Origin: SIG440 sp045586925
Lineage (GTDB): Bacteria > Bacillota > Clostridia > Monoglobales > Monoglobaceae
Length of the DNA stretch: 64,000 nt
Direction: 5' to 3'
Assembly (NCBI GenBank): GCA_045586925.1
Contig: JAZNBG010000042.1
Coordinates: forward strand, 67,173-131,172
The position numbers and the translations under genes are program-made. Positions 45,354 to 54,360 of the stretch are shown here, piece by piece. The notes beneath the pieces were generated by a model that saw nothing but the letters and a program-made list of their open reading frames with translations, made no database searches and had not been told where the DNA came from. Positions within the stretch are counted from its first letter, which is position 1. Every line of letters starts with the position of its first letter.

Positions 45354-45382
45354 TTAATAACAAATGTGTGTGCACGCATCAA
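45354..45382 (-). promoter_or_regulatory. Promoter candidate of the FucU-like gene
   Basis: The minus strand has TTGATG (45377-45382), 17 nt and TATTAA (45354-45359), four matches each to the consensus. It is a weak candidate in the 61-bp spacer upstream of ATG 45326. Confidence 0.3.
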
Positions 45383-45387
45383 TCCAA

Positions 45388-45720
45388 CTAGGACATTTCT
45401 GCCACTATAAAACTGATCCCTTTCAGTATAATATAGCCGTCCTTTTTCTCGACGTTCTGACTGAGTAGAACTTTCTTAAATGAATCAACATAATAGTCAT
45501 ATGAATTAGCTGATGGATTGATTGCAATAAAGAATTTTTTTATCCCATCCGTGCGTTCATATACAAACGGATAATCTCTTAACAGAATTTTAAAATCTGC
45601 TTCAGCATAATGTGCCGGCTCAGTTTTATGTAATTCTATTAATGTTTTTACAAATGACAACAATATTATTATAGAGTATTTGTATAAAAACAGTTGATTT
45701 TGAAAACTTTGCACCAGCAC
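45388..45720 (-). pseudogene. C-terminal remnant of a GH13-like glycosidase
   Basis: The 110-codon frame ends with about 90 residues typical of the end of GH13 alpha-glucosidase/trehalose-synthase-type enzymes: LIELHKTEPAHY, YPFVYERTDGIKKFFIAINP, then a terminal beta domain. The first about 20 codons run across a terminator-like hairpin (45691-45737), and no catalytic barrel lies upstream. It is therefore the tail of a gene whose 5' part is lost, not a small functional gene. Confidence 0.6.
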
Positions 45721-45737
45721 GCCTTCAAAATCAACTG
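45685..45737 (-). terminator. Terminator-like hairpin at the break of the GH13 remnant
   Basis: CAGTTGATTTTGAA (45691-45704) pairs perfectly with TTCAAAATCAACTG (45724-45737) around 19 nt, and the minus-strand transcript continues with TTTTTA. It lies inside the open frame of the remnant, so it marks a junction where foreign or rearranged DNA meets the gene tail. Confidence 0.6.
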
Positions 45738-45848
45738 TATATCACCATAACATAAAGACATCCGATATTTTACGTCTTGCAGTCAAAAATCAAATCATCA
45801 TTTAAATTGTATAACCTGGAAAGTGTCCTTCAGGATATTATAATAGTA

Positions 45849-45925
45849 GTCGGTGAAACGCGTACGCGTTTTTGTTTGCGATATATCGCAAACCTCTATG
45901 AAAAATAATGTTTTCATAGACCGAC
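45849..45925. ncRNA. 77-nt cloverleaf palindrome cluster (unknown structured repeat)
   Basis: An outer 6-bp stem GTCGGT (45849-45854) / ACCGAC (45920-45925) encloses three perfect hairpins: AAACGCGTACGCGTTT (45856-45871), GTTTGCGATATATCGCAAAC (45874-45893) and CTATGAAAA-ATAATG-TTTTCATAG (45896-45919). Every arm is perfect and almost no bases are left unpaired. It is not a tRNA (no T loop, no anticodon arm, no CCA end). It could be a structured RNA or, since the same fold exists in both strands, a mobile palindromic repeat such as a MITE. Confidence 0.55.
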
Positions 45926-45943
45926 CCTATTGCAATCATGCGT

Positions 45944-45986
45944 GGCTTTCAAGCCATTTGCTTGAAGGCTGCGGAACAAGTTCCGC
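45944..45986. repeat. Two further hairpins flanking the cloverleaf
   Basis: The first (45944-45970) pairs GGCTTTCAAGC with GCTTGAAGGCT, with two G-U pairs; the second (45971-45986) is GCGGAACAAGTTCCGC. With the cloverleaf they make five hairpins in 138 bp. The rest of the gap, 45738-46155, holds no gene that I can support. Confidence 0.55.
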
Positions 45987-46155
45987 TTAATACAGCATTT
46001 TGCCGTTTCCACGACAATGATTATAATTATGGGGATGAAAAGATTTAAAAATACCGAAATCCACTATTCAGAAATATACGTTTCAAACAATAATTAGCTA
46101 TATAAATGCAATCAAAAAACAACCTGATGCCTAAATATTATATGTAATACCTATA

Positions 46156-48273
46156 CTACTTTTTTATCAGAGGCAATAATTCCTCGTTAAGTGTCCTGTT
46201 CGCCATTTCTATCTTCCATTCAAGTTGTTCTCTTGAGCATGCATAGTCAAATTCTTCTTCGTAGCCCAGACGAGAATTTGCATCTACCAACGGAATTGTA
46301 TCCTCAGCATTGGTTATTTCCCGTTTGAGTATGTCTATCAACTCCAAAACGATTGGTTCAGGATTAACAGCAGGCACCAATGGCTTTGTCGCCTTTTTTG
46401 CATCCTCCAAATCCTTACGACCTCCAACCCAGGTCGGTTTTGCATCAACATATACGCCAAGTTTGCCCTTGAGATAGTGCCAGCGCTTAACATGTTGTAT
46501 GGTTCTTGCAGTGTTTGCAATAAACTTTGAGATACCAAGAAGTTCCCTGAGGTTTTCGCCTTTTTGCCCCTCTGTTTTTGCAGCTATATCGGTAAGTCTT
46601 CTGCATCCCTCATCAAAAAGTTCTGTCATTTTTCTTTGTTCTTTTGTTTCGTAAAGAAGTCTTGTTTCATAATCCAGATTATATGTATAGACAGGATACG
46701 CCTCAAAATTAACATTTCCACCCGTTTCAGGACTTGAGGGAATAAGCTCCCATCTTTTAAAGAACAACGGATAAGACGGGCCAACTCTCGCCGGGCCATA
46801 TTGGTCTTCATTTGTTGATACGCAATGTGATATGCCCCGAGAGAATAATTCAAAAATTTCTATAATCTCATCAACATACTCATCACCATAATCCCTTTTT
46901 ATAAGCTTGCGAAGCAATTCATTCATATCAGGCATAGGTAACATATATGCATATTTTGCCATTTCGGAAATAATAGACGGCCACAAACCATATGTCCATG
47001 TATCCTGTGTTCCGTCCAATCTCCAGTTATCCTGTGCATCAGTAACAGCTTTCCAGCGTTGCATCCACCTCTGTGGAACAGGTAAATACGGAACGCCACC
47101 TATATCCCACGTACCGCCTACAGAATCTGCCTTGGTATACATACGACGGTTTTCCTCTTTTGCAGTTCTTGACTCTGAAGCAAAAGCATTAGCGGGCCCA
47201 ATCTGCCAAATAGAATAATCGGTGGTTGTTTCTGTTGCGCCGTTTCCGATGTCAATCTTTTTACCCATCTCAAATGTAGCCATAACAGATACACCCTGCG
47301 GGAGATTACGTACAAGCTCCGTTCTTAACGCCTCATCAGTATAAAACCAATTGTATGTCCACAAAACAAGCTCTGTATTCTTTGAATTTTCGTCTATTAC
47401 TCTTTTTATCATTGAGGCAAGCTGCGGATAGTCACTGCAAGGAAACCAACCTGGACTGGGCTTTTCATCATCAAGTGATTTTCTCCATTCTTTTCCGGTG
47501 GTACGTGCATCCTTAGACGGAAATTCACAGGCTTCACCCACCAGAATAACGCCCTTGATATCAGGGCATAGCTGAATAAATTTGCCATAGGTGCTTTGAT
47601 AATACTCATAAGCCCCCTCGTCATCAGGATGATATATGTTCTTGAACCAGCAAAACGTATACACATCAAGACCATATTCTGACGCCATCTTAATTGTATC
47701 GTTGAACTCTCTGCATACCTCTCCGCCCTCTAAAACTTCTTTTCTGGCAACAGCTATAACAGCATCAAATCCATAATGTGCAATCTGTCGGAGGAGATTC
47801 CTGGTATACTTCTTTTGGGGTAATCCTCCATGAGCAATTCGTGGTGAAAACCGCATATGTCTTGTAATATCACACTTCTCAATTGACGGTAACTCATTTA
47901 TATTCATGCTGTCTTCCAACGCATAACAACCCTGTGCCGCCAATCTTTCATTACTGCCATATATCTCTATGCAATTATCCGCTTTTATACGGAATGTCCT
48001 TTCACTCATAGTATCATCAACAGATATAAAAATTGTCTTTTCTTCGCTTTTTTCAGCAGTAGCAATTTCCAATTTAATACCCATTGACACAAAGAAATAC
48101 TCCTGAAGGTCAACTACCGCATTTTTGAGCACCACACCGCAATTGTCATTATATAAAATCTTCCACTCATCAGTAACAGATATATAACCTTCACATATTT
48201 CCCTCCGGGGATTTATTCTGTTTGGTTTATGCACCTGAGTAAGCTTGTTTATAAATTCGAAATGCTTCTCCAT
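46156..48273 (-). CDS. GH67/GH20-like glycosidase candidate with alpha-glucuronidase-type N-domain
   Basis: This 705-aa soluble protein has an N-terminal alpha/beta domain (about 40-125; VVLKNAVVDLQEYFFVSMGI, then IYGSNERLAAQGCYALED) of the kind preceding GH67, GH20 and GH84 barrels. It continues into a TIM barrel (about 140-450; RIAHGGLPQKKYTRNLLRQI, FDAVIAVARKEV, LVGEACEFPSKDA as possible acid/base region) and a helical C-terminus. The longer frame from 48291 contains GAGGAG, which fits ATG 48273. It is the last gene of the second cluster and cytoplasmic. Glucuronidase or hexosaminidase activity is inferred from fold resemblance only. Confidence 0.65.
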   Translation of the reverse strand: MEKHFEFINKLTQVHKPNRINPRREICEGYISVTDEWKILYNDNCGVVLKNAVVDLQEYFFVSMGIKLEIATAEKSEEKTIFISVDDTMSERTFRIKADNCIEIYGSNERLAAQGCYALEDSMNINELPSIEKCDITRHMRFSPRIAHGGLPQKKYTRNLLRQIAHYGFDAVIAVARKEVLEGGEVCREFNDTIKMASEYGLDVYTFCWFKNIYHPDDEGAYEYYQSTYGKFIQLCPDIKGVILVGEACEFPSKDARTTGKEWRKSLDDEKPSPGWFPCSDYPQLASMIKRVIDENSKNTELVLWTYNWFYTDEALRTELVRNLPQGVSVMATFEMGKKIDIGNGATETTTDYSIWQIGPANAFASESRTAKEENRRMYTKADSVGGTWDIGGVPYLPVPQRWMQRWKAVTDAQDNWRLDGTQDTWTYGLWPSIISEMAKYAYMLPMPDMNELLRKLIKRDYGDEYVDEIIEIFELFSRGISHCVSTNEDQYGPARVGPSYPLFFKRWELIPSSPETGGNVNFEAYPVYTYNLDYETRLLYETKEQRKMTELFDEGCRRLTDIAAKTEGQKGENLRELLGISKFIANTARTIQHVKRWHYLKGKLGVYVDAKPTWVGGRKDLEDAKKATKPLVPAVNPEPIVLELIDILKREITNAEDTIPLVDANSRLGYEEEFDYACSREQLEWKIEMANRTLNEELLPLIKK

Positions 48274-48305
48274 ATGTTGAAATCTCCTCAAATTTAATTA
48301 TCTTA

Positions 48306-49277
48306 TTACTGAAGATGTTTTTTCAATTCTTCAGTTAATCGTTCAGCCACAATCCTGTGCCCTTCCCTGAGAGGATGAAAGGGTGTTTGAGGAATCCATC
48401 CATCCGTTCCGATAAATATAACATTGTCATTATTATACTTATTAAAAGAATTTATTATCTCTTTAAGCTCTTGTTCATAAACGCCATAGAAAGGACTTAA
48501 TGCAGTGATAATCGCTTTAGGATTACGTTTCCTCAGCAACGACAAAAAATTACAATATGCGTCCAGATATATTGTCTTTTCGTTTGTTCTGTCATTTACT
48601 CCATAATTCAATACTATAATTTCAGGATTTGAGCCTTTATAAGGAACACCATTGTAACAATATGGATATGCATCTATTGCTTTGGGCACCGCCCCCTGAC
48701 CGCCTGTAAGAAAGCCTGTAGCACCATAACCCATAATAACAGGCTTCATTCCAAGATTTCCTGCCGTCAGCCATGCATATGTAGCTGTAGCATCATCCTG
48801 ATACACGCGGTTGGGCTGATCCAACTTGCCCGGGTCATATTGAGCATCAATCAAAACGCCCTCGGTGATTGAATCCCCTATAAATTCTATTACAGGACGA
48901 TCATCCTCGGGCAGAACACCCTGCTCGTCTGATTCAAAACCACAAAAAGATACCTTTCCGATAAGCGGCGCATACCATCTGTGCTGCATTTCTACAGCAC
49001 TTTTGAAAATTATTTCTACATGGTGATTGCCTGTTGATTCTGTTTCAATGCGCAAATATCTGTCAAGAGGCACCTCTGTTTTGGCCCCCCCGTCAACGCT
49101 GATCCACAAATGCGGATATGGATGTGCATTTGTAGCAACATCAAAATGAAGTACAGCCCATTCTCCCTGAAACGCACACTCAATCACACCACCCGGTGCT
49201 GTTGTAATCGCCAACCGTTCTGTTACATTCCACCTGCCGGTAAAACGTACCGACTTGCTGTTTACATCATAAAACAT
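48306..49277 (-). CDS. CE2-like acetyl-sugar esterase (jelly-roll plus SGNH domain)
   Basis: This 323-aa protein has an N-terminal beta jelly-roll (about 1-115; VRFTGRWNV, APGGVIECAFQG) followed by an SGNH hydrolase domain: GDSITEG (nucleophile S136), GYGATG, NYGVND (Asn) and a terminal HPLREGH (catalytic His). That two-domain layout is the carbohydrate esterase family 2 pattern. No signal peptide is present, so deacetylation would take place on imported sugars. AAGGAGG precedes ATG 49277; it lies 11 bp after the GH3 gene. Confidence 0.85.
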   Translation of the reverse strand: MFYDVNSKSVRFTGRWNVTERLAITTAPGGVIECAFQGEWAVLHFDVATNAHPYPHLWISVDGGAKTEVPLDRYLRIETESTGNHHVEIIFKSAVEMQHRWYAPLIGKVSFCGFESDEQGVLPEDDRPVIEFIGDSITEGVLIDAQYDPGKLDQPNRVYQDDATATYAWLTAGNLGMKPVIMGYGATGFLTGGQGAVPKAIDAYPYCYNGVPYKGSNPEIIVLNYGVNDRTNEKTIYLDAYCNFLSLLRKRNPKAIITALSPFYGVYEQELKEIINSFNKYNNDNVIFIGTDGWIPQTPFHPLREGHRIVAERLTEELKKHLQ

Positions 49278-49288
49278 AATCTGCCTCC

Positions 49289-50896
49289 TTAGTCATTAAT
49301 AACAACCGGGCTCTTTCCTTGGAACTGAATCTCTCCCAATATCGCTTTTACAAAGGCTCTCTGTGTAGCCTCACTATAAGAAAATGCATTAACATACGCC
49401 TTTAGATAAGGGAAATCATGTAATTTATATGGATCACCAAATGAGGTAAATACCATTTGCTTGTGTTTGAGAACAGCCCCGCGCCAAAATGGTGTCATAT
49501 GTGCCCAGCTTATACGAAGGGATCCTCCCAGATAATCCTGACTACTTATTTTGCAATTTATAAGAACCGCTGCTGCATCATTTAAATCGTCCTCAAAATC
49601 TTCACGTCTTGGATGAACATATCTTACAACATTATATCCGCGGTTCTTGAACTCTTCTTCTACCACATCCAAATCGCAGGCATAAAACGCTTTTTCCCGT
49701 TCTTTATCCTTTTTCAATTCAATAATCAATATTTTATCGCCGGGTTTAACCTTAAGAGGTAAAATATCTCCATAATTTCTAACAACATTTAAAGATTTTT
49801 CTGCAATTTCTTCTGCACATTTTTCAAGATTAACAAGATTTTGCTCCAAATCAATTCCTTTTAAAACTTCATTCTGGTCTTCGAAAAGTCTTACCTTGTT
49901 TTTAAGCTTGAGTACACGACGTGCCGCATCCTTTATGCGTTCTACAGGAATTTCACCCGACTCTACTGCACCCTTGATTTCATCAAAATATTCTCTTAAG
50001 GGGAACAAAAGTATATCTCCGCCTGCCTTTACAAATTCAATTGCAAGCCTATCGTGGTCAACACAGGCACAAGCACCAACCATACTCAAGGCATCAGAAA
50101 CTATGCAGCCGTCAAATCCTAATTCTTCTTTAAGCAGCTTGGTCTGCAGATTATAGCTGAGGCTGGCAGGAGGATACCCCAACCAGTCATTAAGTTTTTC
50201 ATCGTATGCAGGTAGTGAAATGTGGGCAACCATAACAGATGCTGCACCCGCCTTAAACATTTCTTTATACACATAACCAAATGTGTTCATCCACTCTTCT
50301 TTAGAAAGACTGTTTACCGTTGTGCAGAAGTGTTGGTTTCTGTCATCAACACCATCACCGGGGAAATGCTTGCAACCTGCCCCGATCAAGTTGTTTTTCT
50401 GATATCCCTTTACTGCTGCAACACCCATTTTTGCAACTGTTTCAGGATTATCAGATACTGTTCTGATATTGGTAACTGGATTATCCATATTAAAATTGAT
50501 GTCAATAATAGGTGAAAAAGTCCAATGTATACCTAATTCACGGCACCTGATTGCAACTGCCTCGTGAGCACGTTCAATTAAGTCGGGATCATCGCACGCT
50601 CCCCATGCCATTTCATGAGGAAGTCTTATCTCTCCCGGAACAACGTGCCCGGGGCCACATTCTATATCTGCCGCAATCATACCCGGTATTTTTGAGTATT
50701 TATTAAGCAAATCTGTTCCATATTTGATTTCCTCTTTGGTTCTGCCTGCTGTAAACAAAGAGCCTGCATGGGTGTCTCTTATATTCTTTTCCAATTCATC
50801 AACATCTGCTATAAGGTTGTAACAAAACATTTGACCTATCATTTCGTCCAATGTCAATGATTCCAATATTTCTTCAATCTGCTTATCTGTTTTCAT
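49289..50896 (-). CDS. GH3 beta-N-acetylhexosaminidase/NagZ-type glycosidase
   Basis: This is a 535-aa cytoplasmic GH3 enzyme: barrel domain about 1-350, then a shorter alpha/beta sandwich. KHFPGDG (176-182) followed by H189 corresponds to the loop of NagZ-type GH3 enzymes, whose His acts as the acid/base, though here the motif reads GDGVDDRNQH rather than the usual GHGDTxxDSH. The nucleophile lies in IVSDALSM (D268). This favours a N-acetylhexosaminidase or a related beta-glycosidase. Ribosome site AGGAGAGG precedes ATG 50896. It is placed between the DUF4838 gene and the CE2-like esterase. Confidence 0.85.
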   Translation of the reverse strand: MKTDKQIEEILESLTLDEMIGQMFCYNLIADVDELEKNIRDTHAGSLFTAGRTKEEIKYGTDLLNKYSKIPGMIAADIECGPGHVVPGEIRLPHEMAWGACDDPDLIERAHEAVAIRCRELGIHWTFSPIIDINFNMDNPVTNIRTVSDNPETVAKMGVAAVKGYQKNNLIGAGCKHFPGDGVDDRNQHFCTTVNSLSKEEWMNTFGYVYKEMFKAGAASVMVAHISLPAYDEKLNDWLGYPPASLSYNLQTKLLKEELGFDGCIVSDALSMVGACACVDHDRLAIEFVKAGGDILLFPLREYFDEIKGAVESGEIPVERIKDAARRVLKLKNKVRLFEDQNEVLKGIDLEQNLVNLEKCAEEIAEKSLNVVRNYGDILPLKVKPGDKILIIELKKDKEREKAFYACDLDVVEEEFKNRGYNVVRYVHPRREDFEDDLNDAAAVLINCKISSQDYLGGSLRISWAHMTPFWRGAVLKHKQMVFTSFGDPYKLHDFPYLKAYVNAFSYSEATQRAFVKAILGEIQFQGKSPVVIND

Positions 50897-50923
50897 AAGT
50901 TTCCTCTCCTAAAATGTTTTTTA

Positions 50924-53311
50924 TCACTTCGTACGAACAATAACAATACGTTCAAAATACAAAGCATTTTCATTTCCTGTTTTGCCACCGTAGTATTCGC
51001 CGCTTGCCTTCATTGAAATATAAATATCACATTCCTCAAAGGGCATGATGTCGGCTATACAACTAAGATTTATTCCCATTTCCAATTGATGATTCAGATA
51101 TAAAACCGAATTGGAATACGGCGTAACGCCTTTTATCCCCTGCAACTTATATAAATGATATTTTTCCGCAACAAGGTCCTTTTTGTATATATCTAATTTA
51201 TATTCATAAACAGGTTCAATATTATTTTTCTTTTTTATAAAGAATGATATTGGCTGAGGTATAGAATCATCAACATCTGTTACCCTGTAACGGTCTTTTT
51301 TTATGTCATTCATAGCATCTATCGAAAGCTTCAAAACTTTCTTCACCTGTGCATCGTCATCAAGCACATATGAAGAACCGCTCTCGCCATCAAAAAATCT
51401 TACCACGTCTTTGACATATATATCATATACATTTGACTCATCAATGTTTTCAAGTTCTTCAGGCAAAGCATACTTTTCATGCTTTTCTTCCGCAAGTCGG
51501 GTAAAATATTCAATATCTCTGTTTACTCGGTTGAGTATTCCTCTTCGCACTACCGAACCGTCTTCTGCACAGCAATACATATCGCATCTTGCTTTCAGCC
51601 CGTCTATCACCTTCAGAATTATTTCCTTCTTTTCAAACAAGAACCTGCCCTCTCCTGCATCTGCTTTCTTTTTTGACAAATCATCAAAGCATACAGCCAT
51701 TGTGTTCAGCAATCCACTTGATGCAATCTTGACACGTGTTTCAAAGACATCATCCCCGCGAACAGCATCCAGAGCTTTTTCGAGCAATTCAAATCCCTTT
51801 TCTGCAAGCTCAGGGGTAACGTAATTCCAGTTTGTCAATGGTTCATACAACAATAAAACGTATCCTGATTTTTCAGCCACATCATGACACAGCATAAGGT
51901 ATTCTTTTATGTAATTTGCCGCCTTACCATAATACTTGAATATAAAATCATCAATCAATACATCAGGATTTTGCGTTGGATCTTCCATCATACGTAATGT
52001 TACCCATTGTGCCAAAGCCCAAAAATCCCGTGTCTGAGCAGTTTCGTTCTCAACAAAATAACCGCTGACACCTAATTCGTGAAGGAGTTTTATGTTTTGC
52101 GTAATCCTGAATACATCCGGTATAGGCGCCGCAGGATAATCATGCAAATAGTAATCCCACACATAAAACGGACTGTTATTTACTCTGCACAAAGATGCCC
52201 ATTTTTTTATTCTTCGTAAAGAATCTTTATTTGTCTGATATTCCAAGTTATGCAGTTGATCCTCGCGAAGATCAGCATATCTTATTATTACATTATGCTC
52301 CGGAACAACATCATCAAGCGGCGGTTCGATATATGCTGAATATGCCAATGTTTCAAGCATAACATCATCATATATCTGACCGATGTCTCTTGCGAGTCGG
52401 TTTACAAACCTCAGAAGATAGCCCGACTTGCCTGATTTTGTTATCTGTGCCTTACACTCAGGACATTCACACATAAAAAACTGATCTTTGAAGGAAACCG
52501 AATAAAACACCGGTCTTTCCACGCCATTCTCTTCACATTTTTTATTTTGAGTTTCAATATTGTCAATCAGTTTATGGAGCATTGCCTGATAGAAACCCTC
52601 ATTAGAAAGACAAAACTGTCCATAGCTTATCCGGTCATTCATCACTTCATTAAATGCCCACCAGTCCTTATGCTCGGCAAAATACTTTTCTGCAGGAAAA
52701 TACAAACCAAGAGAATGAACATGGTGGGGAGGTGCCATATACCTCGCCCCACCATATTTTTTTACATTGTCATTAAATGCACCATCTTCAATTCCATCGT
52801 CACCGATAATGTTCATACGGTTTCGTGCATGATATTTAAAATCCTTATATTCAAATATATCCAAAATTTTACGGAATTCAAAAACCGGTGTTTTGCTGAC
52901 ACAAACATCGCCTTTTATTTTAAGCTCAGAAACCTTAGGAACGTATTCTTCACGGAAATTCCACCAACGGATACTAAGATATTCTTCAAGAAAATGATAA
53001 ACCGAATAGATTATCCCTCTGTCGGTATTTTTCAGGCCTCCTGTCAGTATCAAGTTGTCCTCAACCGCTTTTATAATCCAATTTTCCGCTGACGTTCCGC
53101 ATATACCCTTTTTAACAGCATATTCTGTGTGTCCAACATAAACAGCCACGTTGTCACTTTTCTCTTCAGATACAATTTCAAGTTTTGCTCCTGTGGCTTT
53201 TTCAATATAATTCTGCAACTCAACCGAGGCCGTTCTTTCTACATCTGATGCAGTTTTTGAAATAGCAATCACAGCTTCCGCCGTTTTATTTGTAACCAAT
53301 GAAATATCCAT
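50924..53311 (-). CDS. DUF4838 (GH67/GH20-like) cytoplasmic glycosidase candidate, third copy
   Basis: This 795-aa protein has no signal peptide and is collinear with the protein at 13289-15673 over its whole length, with nearly identical landmarks ARNRMNIIGDDGIE, PPHHVHS, CECPEC, ENNSP-like VNNSPFYVWDYYLH and FVENETAQTRDFWAL. The N-terminal GH67-N-like domain covers about 1-130. GGGAG precedes ATG 53311. It follows the 340-aa alpha-toroid gene by 17 bp. Reappearance of the same enzyme in the second cluster suggests both clusters process glycans with a common linkage. Confidence 0.8.
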   Translation of the reverse strand: MDISLVTNKTAEAVIAISKTASDVERTASVELQNYIEKATGAKLEIVSEEKSDNVAVYVGHTEYAVKKGICGTSAENWIIKAVEDNLILTGGLKNTDRGIIYSVYHFLEEYLSIRWWNFREEYVPKVSELKIKGDVCVSKTPVFEFRKILDIFEYKDFKYHARNRMNIIGDDGIEDGAFNDNVKKYGGARYMAPPHHVHSLGLYFPAEKYFAEHKDWWAFNEVMNDRISYGQFCLSNEGFYQAMLHKLIDNIETQNKKCEENGVERPVFYSVSFKDQFFMCECPECKAQITKSGKSGYLLRFVNRLARDIGQIYDDVMLETLAYSAYIEPPLDDVVPEHNVIIRYADLREDQLHNLEYQTNKDSLRRIKKWASLCRVNNSPFYVWDYYLHDYPAAPIPDVFRITQNIKLLHELGVSGYFVENETAQTRDFWALAQWVTLRMMEDPTQNPDVLIDDFIFKYYGKAANYIKEYLMLCHDVAEKSGYVLLLYEPLTNWNYVTPELAEKGFELLEKALDAVRGDDVFETRVKIASSGLLNTMAVCFDDLSKKKADAGEGRFLFEKKEIILKVIDGLKARCDMYCCAEDGSVVRRGILNRVNRDIEYFTRLAEEKHEKYALPEELENIDESNVYDIYVKDVVRFFDGESGSSYVLDDDAQVKKVLKLSIDAMNDIKKDRYRVTDVDDSIPQPISFFIKKKNNIEPVYEYKLDIYKKDLVAEKYHLYKLQGIKGVTPYSNSVLYLNHQLEMGINLSCIADIMPFEECDIYISMKASGEYYGGKTGNENALYFERIVIVRTK

Positions 53312-53328
53312 AACTCAGTCTCCCGTTT

Positions 53329-54351
53329 TTATATAAAAGGTCTTCTGTCTAACACAAGTTTTAACGGCTTTCTTGTTTGGAATTCTCCCGGCAATGTCTG
53401 CTGCAATTCAGCTAAAGCACAGGTTGTTCCAAACAACATATGTAAATCATTAAACCCGTCATGAGTTTTGTGATCCAATGAATAAAGCCAGTCTACATAC
53501 TCATTTGCAAACTTCCTTATAGCCGACAAACAATCTTCACGCCTGTATCCGCACTGTCTGAGTGCGCGGGTTATACAATACACCCAGTCAATTTCCAAAA
53601 ACCCTATATACTGGCCAAACTTATCGTTATCATAATCCCCTATCTTATCGCCAATCTGTTTGTTGCTATATAAATCCAAACAGGTATCAATCAATTTTTC
53701 AGGATAACGCAGAGGCATTCTTGCGTATTCAAGATTAAAAAGATAATGAAAACTACCACCCATAAAGTGAAACAACGGCGCATTCCTTTTCTCAATTTCA
53801 CCTTTTCTCCACATTCCTGTTTCGGGGTCAACTTCTTCCCACAACCAATTGTAATAAGCCTTTTTCCACTCATCATCCACCGATTCGGTAAGCACCATTG
53901 CTGCATAAATGCCGGCTCCCTGATGAGATTGTGGCCAGGGGATATGTTCCCAATCCAGATTATCAAGAAGTTCATATAATCCTTCTTTGGTTTTGTACTT
54001 GAAAAGGTCTGTAAGAGGATAATCAGGCTTTGCATCAAACAACTCAAGAGCCGCAATACAATGAGCAGTTGTATGTATAAAATGATGCGTTTTTTCGGTA
54101 AAAAGTCCCGTTTGGGGGTCCTGAAATGCTCTTAACGTCTTTACCCACACAGCACGCTTTTCAGGTTCACTGATGAAATCACCTGTTGAATATAAGATAT
54201 TCGCCGCATCCGCACAGCCGTACTCATTAAGACCAAGTTCCCTGTCACCCTTGTCATTCTGCCACAACCATCTTGCATACTTTCCTTCTTCAATTTTGTG
54301 CGAGTCAACCGTCTGCCTGATTCTTTCAACTAATTCCTCAATACTTCTCAT
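53329..54351 (-). CDS. Alpha-toroid-type hypothetical protein of the glycan cluster
   Basis: This 340-aa soluble protein is predicted to be almost entirely helical with repeated helix pairs (ADAANILYSTGDF, TTAHCIAALELFD, GAGIYAAMVLTES, DWVYCITRALRQCGYR), a pattern of terpenoid-cyclase-like or glycosidase-like toroids. Aromatic and acidic residues are plentiful in the loops, as in sugar-binding toroids, but I cannot name a family. AGGAGG precedes ATG 54351, inside the 9-bp spacer after the beta-helix gene. Its position among glycosidase genes suggests a carbohydrate-active or sugar-binding role. Confidence 0.6.
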   Translation of the reverse strand: MRSIEELVERIRQTVDSHKIEEGKYARWLWQNDKGDRELGLNEYGCADAANILYSTGDFISEPEKRAVWVKTLRAFQDPQTGLFTEKTHHFIHTTAHCIAALELFDAKPDYPLTDLFKYKTKEGLYELLDNLDWEHIPWPQSHQGAGIYAAMVLTESVDDEWKKAYYNWLWEEVDPETGMWRKGEIEKRNAPLFHFMGGSFHYLFNLEYARMPLRYPEKLIDTCLDLYSNKQIGDKIGDYDNDKFGQYIGFLEIDWVYCITRALRQCGYRREDCLSAIRKFANEYVDWLYSLDHKTHDGFNDLHMLFGTTCALAELQQTLPGEFQTRKPLKLVLDRRPFI

Positions 54352-54360
54352 TTTTGCCTC

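Noticed and set aside
45849..45925. Cloverleaf-shaped 77-nt segment as a tRNA gene
   Set aside because: It has no TTCRAAT loop, no anticodon arm, no acceptor/discriminator pattern and all three arms are self-palindromic, so it is listed as an unknown structured repeat.
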